This document shows positions 6,109 to 14,200 of a DNA stretch of 16,086 bases, one piece after another (within the stretch, counting starts at the first letter, position 1; each line of letters starts with the position of its first letter). A model generated the notes under the pieces. The model worked only from the letters and a program-made list of their open reading frames with translations, did no database searches and had not been told where the DNA came from. Origin of the DNA: an uncultured Clostridium sp. (GTDB taxonomy: Bacteria; Bacillota; Clostridia; TANB77; CAG-508); NCBI GenBank assembly GCA_947057505.1, contig CAMSEM010000023.1:1-16086 (forward strand), given 5' to 3'. A program made the translations under genes and the position numbers.

Positions 6109-6805
6109 ATTTAATTTCTTTGGCTTTTACCACCATTCTTTTACCATCTATATTATTACAAGTAAGTAGGGTAATAAATTTATTTTCTCCAACATCTTGA
6201 GTTGTACAAGATAAATCAGTAGCTAAAATTTCATCTATTTCATATATAGAATATTCTACTTTATTACCAGCTAAATCATATATTTCAACAATGTCATTTT
6301 TCTTTAGCTTATTCAATTTGCCAAAAAATCTGCTATCTAAATAGTTATGCCCTGCAATGCATAAGTTACCATTTTCATTTGGCATAGGACCTGCAAATCT
6401 GCAAAGAGAAATTTTCAATAAATCTGCTGTACTTTCGGATAAAATGGGGTAATTCAAATTAAGCTTATTAATGCTAATCATTCCAATAACAAAAGGATTT
6501 TCTACTACAACATTTTGTTTTTCTCCTTCATTTGCAATGTTATCTTGGTAAAGAGTGGTTAAAGTATAATTATTGAGTAATTCCTTAGATAATCGTTCTT
6601 GTTTATTTGCCTTTTGCAAATTGTAATAAAAAATAAACAAAAATATAATAGCAATAGTGAAAGAAATAAAAAATTGTAAACGATACCTATTTCTTTTAAT
6701 AAATGTTTTAAATTTATGATTTTTATTTGAATTCCTCATGATTTCCTCATAAGGAACTTCCATTATACTATTACTAAATTCAACTTTTAAAATTTGATTT
6801 TTCAT
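6107..6805 (-). CDS. Sortase family transpeptidase
   Basis: The start is placed at the ATG 6805 because an AGGTGGT ribosome binding site (6809-6815, minus strand) lies five bases upstream; the 21 codons further upstream that stay open have no such signal. The 232-residue protein has a cytoplasmic N-terminal tail of about 42 residues, one membrane anchor (about 43-61), then an extracellular sortase fold with the catalytic triad visible: H153 in A-G-H-N, C216 in T-L-L-T-C and R223 in G-K-R-M. Sortases cleave LPxTG between Thr and Gly and attach the protein to the cell wall. The LPQTG protein beside it is the likely substrate. The class (A, D or E-like) is not settled by eye. Confidence 0.9.
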   Translation of the reverse strand: MKNQILKVEFSNSIMEVPYEEIMRNSNKNHKFKTFIKRNRYRLQFFISFTIAIIFLFIFYYNLQKANKQERLSKELLNNYTLTTLYQDNIANEGEKQNVVVENPFVIGMISINKLNLNYPILSESTADLLKISLCRFAGPMPNENGNLCIAGHNYLDSRFFGKLNKLKKNDIVEIYDLAGNKVEYSIYEIDEILATDLSCTTQDVGENKFITLLTCNNIDGKRMVVKAKEIK

Positions 6806-6943
6806 GTTACCACCTAAAAATTCGAAAAAATAAATAATTTGTCCTTTTTGATTAGTATTTGCATGCAAGATAAAAAATATTTATAAAAATCTTAATTTTG
6901 TATTAATTTTTTTCAAAAAAGAGATGTACAAATAGATAATATG

Positions 6944-6952
6944 TGATAGAAT
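6944..6952 (+). promoter_or_regulatory. Extended -10 promoter of the pyrH operon
   Basis: TGaTAGAAT is a good extended -10, with a weak TGTACA at 6925-6930 as -35 (16-base spacer). A second possibility is TTCAAA (6912-6917) with GATAAT (6935-6940), 17 bases apart. Either would drive the pyrH operon, which diverges from the sortase. Confidence 0.45.
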
Positions 6953-6990
6953 ATACCATGAATAAATAAATTAAGGAGAGGTGTATAAAG

Positions 6991-7698
6991 GTGCAAAATT
7001 TAAAATATAAAAGAGTATTACTTAAACTAAGTGGAGAAGCACTTGCAGGAGAAGCAAAACATGGTATTGATGCAGAAACAATAGGAAAAATATGTGATAA
7101 AGTAAAAGAATTGGTTCAATTAGGTGCACAAGTATCAATTGTAGTTGGTGGAGGCAATTTTTGGAGAGGAAAATATGGACACCAAATGGAAAGAACAACA
7201 TCTGATTATATGGGAATGCTTGCAACCTGTATAAATGGTTTAGCATTGCAAGATGCACTAGAGGCAAGGGGAATTCATACAAGACTGCAAACAGCAATTG
7301 AAATGAGAGAAATAGCAGAGCCTTTTATTAAAAGAAAAGCAGCAAAGCATTTAGAAAAAGGTAGAGTAGTTATTTTTAGCTGTGGAACAGGAAACCCATA
7401 TTTTACAACAGATACAGCCGCAGCATTAAGAGCAGTAGAAATGGATGCAGAAGTAATACTAGTAGGAAAAACAATTGATGGTGTTTATTCAGATGATCCA
7501 AAAACAAACCCAAATGCAGTAAAATATGATAAAATTAGTTATTTAGACATTTTAAACAAAGATTTAAAAGTAATGGACTCAACAGCAACATCTTTATGCA
7601 GAGATAATCATATTCCACTTATTGTGTTTGGAATAGATAAACCAGAAAACATGGTAGATGCTATACTTGGAAAAAATGTAGGAACTATTATAGAATAG
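6991..7698 (+). CDS. pyrH: UMP kinase
   Basis: The enzyme phosphorylates UMP to UDP with ATP in pyrimidine nucleotide synthesis; the bacterial form is a cytosolic hexamer of the amino-acid kinase fold. The 235-residue length fits the family. Visible landmarks are K-L-S-G-E-A-L near residue 12, V-V-G-G-G-N-F-W-R-G near 50, T-G-N-P-Y-F-T-T-D-T-A-A-A-L-R and D-G-V-Y-S-D-D-P-K for nucleotide binding. It uses GTG as start, supported by AAGGAGAGG at 6974-6982. It opens the operon; the usual upstream partners rpsB and tsf are not next to it, and the sortase diverges instead. Confidence 0.97.
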   Translation: MQNLKYKRVLLKLSGEALAGEAKHGIDAETIGKICDKVKELVQLGAQVSIVVGGGNFWRGKYGHQMERTTSDYMGMLATCINGLALQDALEARGIHTRLQTAIEMREIAEPFIKRKAAKHLEKGRVVIFSCGTGNPYFTTDTAAALRAVEMDAEVILVGKTIDGVYSDDPKTNPNAVKYDKISYLDILNKDLKVMDSTATSLCRDNHIPLIVFGIDKPENMVDAILGKNVGTIIE

Positions 7699-7763
7699 AG
7701 TATATTTAAAAGAATGAATAAAAAGCAATATAAAAAAATAAAATATTTAAAGGAGAGAAAAAG

Positions 7764-8309
7764 ATGAATAATATTTATGAAGAGAAAATGAACAAAACAA
7801 TTAGTGTATTTGAAGAAAATTTATCAGAAATTAGAGCAGGAAGAGCTAACCCTGCAATTTTAAATAAAATCTCAGTAGATTATTATGGTGTACCAACCCC
7901 AATTAATCAAGTTGCTGGTATTTCTGTACCAGAAGCTAGAATGATTTTAATACAACCATGGGATATGAATTTATTAAAAGAAATAGAAAAAGAAATTTTA
8001 AAATCAGACATTGGAATTAATCCAAATAATGATGGAAAAGTGATTAGACTAACTTTCCCAGAATTAAATGAAGAAAGAAGAAAAGAAATTGTAAAAGACA
8101 TTAGAAAATTAGCAGAAGAAGCAAAAGTTGCTATTCGTTCTATTAGAAGAGATGCAATAGATGAAGCAAAAGCATTAGAAAAGAAATCTGAAATTACAGA
8201 AGATGACTTAAAAAATGAAGAAGAACAAATTCAAAAGTTAACAGATAAAAAAGTACAAGAAATAGATAGCTTACTAGAAGCAAAAGAAAAAGAAATTATG
8301 ACAATATAA
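7764..8309 (+). CDS. frr: Ribosome recycling factor
   Basis: RRF acts with EF-G to split the post-termination ribosome. The 181-residue length and the tRNA-like all-helical domain pattern fit: N-terminal E-x-L-x-x-I-R-A-G-R-A-N-P, Y-Y-G-V-P-T-P-I-N-Q, P-W-D, I-G-I-N-P-N-N-D-G, and the R-R-K-E-I-V-K repeats of the helical domain. It follows pyrH by 65 bases with an AAGGAG site, the near-universal arrangement. Confidence 0.97.
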   Translation: MNNIYEEKMNKTISVFEENLSEIRAGRANPAILNKISVDYYGVPTPINQVAGISVPEARMILIQPWDMNLLKEIEKEILKSDIGINPNNDGKVIRLTFPELNEERRKEIVKDIRKLAEEAKVAIRSIRRDAIDEAKALEKKSEITEDDLKNEEEQIQKLTDKKVQEIDSLLEAKEKEIMTI

Positions 8310-8396
8310 TTTATAGAAATTTTAAAATATGATATACAAATTTTTATATAACAACCACTATCATAACCAAAATAGCTTAAGAAGGGAATTAAAATT

Positions 8397-9104
8397 ATGG
8401 AAGAAACACTACTACCAAAACATATTGCAATTATTATGGATGGAAATCGTAGGTGGGCAAAAGAAAAAAAGTTAGATACTAAAATAGGACATAAAGAAGG
8501 GGCAGAAAATTTAAAGAGAATTGCCAAATATGCTAACCAAATAGGTATAAAGTATTTAACAGTATATGCCTTTTCAACAGAAAATTGGAAAAGAACTAAA
8601 GAAGAAGTAGGTGCCTTAATGCTATTGCTTCAAAAATATGTTGAGGAATTTCTAAATGATTCTAATATGGATAATATTAAAGTAAACATTCTAGGAGATA
8701 TTTCTAAACTAGATAAAGGAATTCAAAAAAGTATCAATAGAATTATGGACAATACCAAAAGTAATACAGGGCTTACTCTAAATATTGCCTTTAATTATGG
8801 TGGAAGAGATGAAATTGTAAAAGCAATGCAAAGAATTGCAACTAGAGTAAAAGAAAATGAAATACAAGTAGAAGAAATAGATGAAAAATTAATAGAAAAT
8901 TCACTTTATACAGCTGGTCAACCAGAACCAGACTTATTAATTCGCCCTGGTGGAGAACAAAGAATTAGCAATTACTTATTATGGCAATTAGCTTATACAG
9001 AATTCATATTTACTTCAAAGTATTGGCCAGATTTTAATGAAAAAGATTTAGATGAAGCAATTATAACTTTTGAAAATAGAAATCGCAAATTTGGTGCAAA
9101 ATAA
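8397..9104 (+). CDS. uppS: Undecaprenyl diphosphate synthase (cis-prenyltransferase)
   Basis: UppS adds isopentenyl units to farnesyl diphosphate to make the C55 carrier used for peptidoglycan and wall polymers. The 235-residue protein has the family motifs: I-M-D-G-N-R-R-W-A near the N-terminus with catalytic D15, Y-A-F-S-T-E-N-W-K-R, and L-I-R-P-G-G-E-Q-R-I-S-N-Y-L-L-W-Q near the C-terminus (P-G-G replaces the common T-S-G or T-G-G). It lies between frr and cdsA as usual. CGC occurs in frame twice (8943, 9084) as Arg. Confidence 0.96.
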   Translation: MEETLLPKHIAIIMDGNRRWAKEKKLDTKIGHKEGAENLKRIAKYANQIGIKYLTVYAFSTENWKRTKEEVGALMLLLQKYVEEFLNDSNMDNIKVNILGDISKLDKGIQKSINRIMDNTKSNTGLTLNIAFNYGGRDEIVKAMQRIATRVKENEIQVEEIDEKLIENSLYTAGQPEPDLLIRPGGEQRISNYLLWQLAYTEFIFTSKYWPDFNEKDLDEAIITFENRNRKFGAK

Positions 9105-9178
9105 GAAATATTAACTGTGCTTTATTGCAAAATAAAAATATAAGAACAAATAACAAAAAGTAGAGAGGAACTACCAAA

Positions 9179-9991
9179 ATGAATGTAAAAAGAGTAATTT
9201 CAGGATTAGTGTTGTTTCCAATTGTTGCTATTTTATTAGTTTTTGGAAATCAATATGTAGTAGATATTGCCATTGCAGGCATTGCACTTATGAGTATTCA
9301 TGAGTTTTACAAAGCTTTTCGAACGGGAAAAAAAGCAAATCCCATTAGTTGGCTTGGCTATATTGCAGCAATCATGATTTCATTAATTCATGTTGTACCC
9401 ATCAGTTGGATATTAAAAACAATAGGAATATTATTACCAATTACAATACTTATTTTGTTTCTATATGTTATAATAACTAACTTAAAAGTAAATATACAAG
9501 ATATTGCAATCACCTTTTTGGGAATTTTTTACATAGTTATATTTTTAATGTATATTCCAATCATAAGAGAAAACTTGCCAAATGGTAATTTTCTTGTTTG
9601 GTATGTATTCTTTACAGCATGGGGAACAGATATTTTTGCTTATGTAATTGGAAAATGGAGAGGAAAACATCATTTTACACAAGTTAGCCCAAATAAAACA
9701 ATAGAAGGCTGCATAGGTGGAATACTAGGTGGGATTTTATTAACTACACTTTATACAATAGCTTGTCAATTCATTTTTGAAATCAACTTTAATTATGTTA
9801 CGATGCTATTTATTTGCTTGGTATTAAGCTTACTTAGTCAAATAGGAGATTTAGCAGCTTCTGCCATTAAAAGATACACAGGGATTAAAGACTTTAGTCA
9901 TCTAATTCCTGGACATGGTGGCATGCTAGATAGAATAGATAGTATTATATTTATTGCACCATTTGCATACTTTTTATTTATGCTAATTTAA
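9179..9991 (+). CDS. cdsA: Phosphatidate cytidylyltransferase (CDP-diglyceride synthase)
   Basis: CdsA makes CDP-diacylglycerol from phosphatidate and CTP, the branch point of membrane phospholipid synthesis. The 270-residue protein is almost entirely membrane-spanning (about seven to eight helices), and the family signature is at the C-terminal end: S-A-I-K-R, G-I-K-D-F, then P-G-H-G-G-M-L-D-R-I-D-S. The position after uppS is canonical. The usual next gene, dxr, is absent here; rseP follows 58 bases on. CGA is read in frame at 9320. Confidence 0.96.
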   Translation: MNVKRVISGLVLFPIVAILLVFGNQYVVDIAIAGIALMSIHEFYKAFRTGKKANPISWLGYIAAIMISLIHVVPISWILKTIGILLPITILILFLYVIITNLKVNIQDIAITFLGIFYIVIFLMYIPIIRENLPNGNFLVWYVFFTAWGTDIFAYVIGKWRGKHHFTQVSPNKTIEGCIGGILGGILLTTLYTIACQFIFEINFNYVTMLFICLVLSLLSQIGDLAASAIKRYTGIKDFSHLIPGHGGMLDRIDSIIFIAPFAYFLFMLI

Positions 9992-10049
9992 CATTAAAGT
10001 ATAATAATGTTAATACTAAATAGTAATTAATATAAAAGGAGAATTAACA

Positions 10050-11058
10050 TTGTTTTCATTTTTAATAGCTTTTATCAAAATTATATTCATATTAGGCTTC
10101 CTTGTACTTATTCATGAAGGAGGTCACTTTTTAGTTGCAAAACTATGTAAAATTAAAGTAAATGAATTTGCCATAGGATTTGGACCAACTATTTGGAAAA
10201 AACAAGGAAAAGAAACGAAATATGCTTTACGACTTATTCCAGTAGGTGGCTTTGTCAACATGGAAGGAGAAGAACAACATTCAGAAGAAAAAGGTTCTTT
10301 TAGTAAAGCTAGTATTCCTAAAAGGATTGCTGTAGTAATAGCAGGAGGATTAGTTAATATCATATTCGCATTAATTGTATATTTTATATTAATGACTTGC
10401 ATTGGAAATAATCCATCTAATATTGTAGACTATGTAATACCAAATACCAATGCACAAACAGTGCGGAATACAAGCAGGAGATAAAATTATTAAAATTAAT
10501 AATAAAAAAGTAAATTATAAAGCTGACTTTGATAAAGCTATGGAAAAAAGTAATGGAAATGAAATAGAGCTAATTATTGAAAGAAATGGAAAAGAGCAAT
10601 CCCTAAAATTTAAACCAACAGAAGAAAATGGTAAGTATTATATGGGTGTATACTTAAAAATGGCAGAAAATAATTTTTCAAATAACATATATTATGCTTT
10701 TTTACAAACTGGCGATTTTGCATTTTCTATTGTAGATAATTTAAAACTATTATTTACAGGAAATGTTTCTATTAATCAAATGATGGGACCTGTTGGAATA
10801 GGTGAAGTGGTAGCAGAAACAAATGGAGTGCTTGATTTTATTTATATTTTAGCAGTTATTTCTATATCACTTGGTTTTACCAACCTATTACCATTTCCAC
10901 CTTTAGATGGAGGAAAAGTTGTTATTTTATTATTAGAAGCAATTAGAAGAAAATCACTAAAAGAAAAAACAGAAATAACCATTCAAATGGTTGGCTTTAT
11001 GACTTTAATAGGATTGGCTATTTTAGTTACGTATAATGATATTTTGAGAATATTTTAG
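10050..11058 (+). CDS. rseP: RseP/RasP site-2 membrane metalloprotease, one +1 frameshift
   Basis: Two frames, 10050-10463 and 10465-11058, together encode about 335 residues, normal for a clostridial intramembrane zinc protease that cuts anti-sigma factors and signal-peptide remnants. The first frame has the first membrane helix with H22-E-G-G-H26 and the G-F-G-P segment; the second completes the PDZ domain (G-I-Q-A-G-D-K-I-I-K-I-N) and carries the third zinc ligand in P-P-L-D-G-G (Asp about 286) plus the last helices. The start is TTG, set by AGGAG at about 10038-10042. The break is inside the PDZ domain at CGG 10464-10466. If no shift occurred, only a truncated protein without the LDG half would form. 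The rest of the operon is intact, which argues against general decay. Confidence 0.85.
10461..10469 (+). other. +1 frameshift site 3: GTG CGG AAT in rseP
   Basis: The incoming frame reads ACA GTG CGG AAT ACA and stops at 10482-10484. Dropping C10464 gives GTG GGA ATA CAA GCA GGA GAT, that is V-G-I-Q-A-G-D, which fits the PDZ consensus A-G-I/L-x-x-G-D with exact spacing. The heptamer AGTGCGG is identical to that at site 1 (1221-1227). Confidence 0.7.
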
Positions 11059-11060
11059 GG

Positions 11061-11192
11061 ATTTAAAGTAGTATGTGATTATTTTTTACGTTAACGAAAG
11101 TGTAAGTAACCGCAAGAGTTTTAGCAGTTACTAATACTTTCGCTGCTCGAAGAGCTCGCATACTACGAAAATAATTAAATACTGCTTTAAAT
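11061..11192. repeat. 132-bp imperfect palindrome, cloverleaf-like, between rseP and polC
   Basis: Bases 11061-11086 pair with 11167-11192 (26 positions: one mismatch, three G-T wobbles). Inside, 11095-11110 pairs with 11127-11142 (14 of 16), and GCTC-GAA-GAGC at 11145-11155 makes a third stem. GTAGTATG (11068-11075) can instead pair with CATACTAC (11159-11166), giving an alternative fold. It starts two bases after the rseP stop and is less AT-rich than its surroundings. It may be a small non-autonomous mobile element or intergenic repeat, or a structured leader/attenuator of polC. No T-run follows the stems, so a simple terminator is unlikely. Confidence 0.7.
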
Positions 11193-11213
11193 ATAAAAAT
11201 AAAGGGAGAAAGA

Positions 11214-14200
11214 ATGGAAGAGACTACATTAAAAACAGTAAAACAAGTATTTAAAGATTATAATTCTAATAGTTTCGCATTAAGTGAGGCACTTGTTGCA
11301 TGCGTAAATATTTATAAAAAAACAAGTAAATTAGAAATAAAGCTTAAAGTAACTTCTTCTATTTTAATAAAAGACTTAACAGATTTTGAAAGATATCTTA
11401 CCAAAAGATTTGATTTTAATGAAATAGAAATTAAAATACAAAATGATAATTTAGCAAATGATATTGATAAAAAACTAGAAACCGAGTGGAATTATATTGT
11501 AGAATATATGGCATATAAGCACCCGCTTACAAAAGCATTATTAAAAAATAGTACGATTGAAATTCAAGAGAATAAAATGGTTGTAAGCTTAGCAAGAAAA
11601 GGCAGACAAATATTAGAAGCTAGGGGGTTTGAAAAAATACTAGCTAGCAAATTACATGATTTATACAATAAAAATTATGTAGTAACTTATAAAGAAGAAA
11701 TTACAGAAGAAATGCAAAAACAATATCAAGAATATGCAAAAGAGTTAGAAAAGCAAGCTGTTTTAATTGCTCAAAAAGAAGCAGAAGAACATATGCAAGA
11801 AATAAGAGAAGAAAAAGGCATAAAAACAAATCAAGAACCCAAAGTAGAAAATACCAATAATGCCATAAGTAATTCAAACAGTAACATGCCACCAACACCG
11901 CCACTACCGCCAGAAGAACCAGTGGAAAATTCTCCTCTTATTTATGGAAGAAGTTTAAAAATAAAAGAAGAATTGTCAAAAGTAGCAGACCTTTCAATTG
12001 ATAGTGGAAAAGTATTGCTAGATGGAGAAATTTTAAACACAGATTCTAGAGAACTAAAATCTGGTAAATTTTTAGTTACTTTTGATTTATATGATGGTAC
12101 AAGCACTATTACTTGTAAAGCCTTTGTAGAAGCAGAAAAACATGATGATACCATAAAAAAATTAAAAGGTGTAAAAGGTGTAAAAGTAAATGGAACTGCT
12201 CAATTTGACCCTTTTGCAAAAGAATTAGGGGTTATAGCAAATACTATTATAGAATCTACAGGATTAAAGAAAGAAGTTAGAAAAGATGAAGCCTCAGTTA
12301 AAAGGGTAGAATTACATATGCATACACAAATGAGTCAAATGGATGGAATGACAGCTGCAAAAGACTTACTAAAAAGAGCAGTAAAATGGGGAATGAAATC
12401 AATTGCTATTACTGACCATGGGGTTGTACAAGCTTTCCCAGATGCTCATAAATATTTAGAAAAAGATCATCCGGATTTAAAAGTAATTTATGGGGTAGAA
12501 GCGTATTTGGCACCAGATAAAACACCATGTGTTTCTTTTTCAAAAGGTCAAAATTTAGATGATGCAACTTATTGTGTACTAGACTTAGAAACAACTGGTT
12601 TTTCTTTTAGAACAGAAAAAATAACAGAAATAGGAATTATGAAAGTAAAAAATCATGAAGTAATAGATGAATTTTGTACTTTTGTAAATCCAGGAAAACC
12701 AATACCACAAAGAGTAGTAGAAGTAACTAATATAACAGATGAAATGGTAAAAGATGCTCCAACCATAGAAGAAGTTTTACCTAAAATGTTAGAATTTATT
12801 GGAGATAGTGTTTTGGTAGCACATAATGCAGATTTTGATATTGGATTTTTAAAATACAATTGTACAGAATTAGGTCTAAAATTAGGAAATACCTATATAG
12901 ACACTTTACGTTTAGCAAAAGACCTATTTCCAGAATATAAAAAATATAAACTAGGAATTATTGCAGAAAATTTAGGAATAAAAGTAGAAGTGGCACATAG
13001 AGCATTAGACGATGTAGATACTACGGTAAAAGTATTTAATGTTATGTTAGAAATGCTAAAAGAAAAAAAAGCTGTTACCTTAGATGATATAGAAACTGTA
13101 CTATCAGGAAAAGCAGATTATAAATCATTACAAACTTATCATGCTATTATTTTAGCAAAAGACTATGTAGGACTTAGAAATTTGTATAAATTAATATCAC
13201 TTTCTCATTTACATTATTTTTATAAAAAACCACGTATTTTAAAATCGCTTTATAAAAAATATTCTGAAGGCTTAATTTTAGGAAGTGCATGTGAAGCAGG
13301 TGAACTATATAGAGCAATTATAGCAGGTAAAACAGATGAAGAATTAGAAGAAATAGCAGCAGACTATGACTACTTAGAAATTCAGCCAATTGGAAACAAT
13401 ATGTTTATGGTAAGAAATGAAACAGTAGCAAGCGTGGAAGATTTAAAAGACATTAACCGCAAAATTGTAGCTTTAGGAGAAAAGTTGCAAAAGCCAGTAG
13501 TAGCAACCTGTGATGTTCACTTTATGGATCCACAAGATGAAATATATCGTAGAATTTTAATGGCAGGACAAGGCTACAGTGATGCAGACGAGCAAGCTCC
13601 ATTATATTTAAGAACAACAGATGAAATGTTAAAAGAATTTGAGTATTTAGGTGAAGAAAAAGCATATGAGGTAGTAGTAACAAACACAAATAAAATTGCA
13701 GATATGTGTGAAAAAATAAGCCCAATTTCACCAGAAAAATGTCCACCTTATATTGAAGGTTGTGAACAAACCATTAAAGAAATTGCTTATAACAAAGCAC
13801 ATGAATTATATGGAGAAGAACTTCCAGAAATAGTGCAAAGCAGATTAGATAAAGAGCTAAACTCTATTATTTCAAATGGTTTCTCTGTTATGTATATTAT
13901 TGCACAAAAACTAGTATGGAAATCAAACGAAGATGGTTATATAGTGGGGTCTAGGGGCTCAGTAGGTTCTTCTTTTGTAGCAAATATGACAGGTATTACA
14001 GAGGTAAACTCTCTGCCACCACATTATAGGTGCCCTAATTGCAAATATTCAGACTTTACAGACTATAACGTAAAAAATGGATTTGATTTACCAGATAAAA
14101 ATTGCCCAAAATGTGGTGCTAAACTTACGAAAGATGGAATGGATATTCCATTTGAGACTTTCCTAGGTTTTGATGGAGATAAAGAACCAGATATCGACTT

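Noticed and set aside
6806..6868. Longer sortase beginning at 6868
   Set aside because: The extra 21 codons lack a good ribosome binding site, whereas the ATG at 6805 has a strong AGGTGG at ideal spacing.
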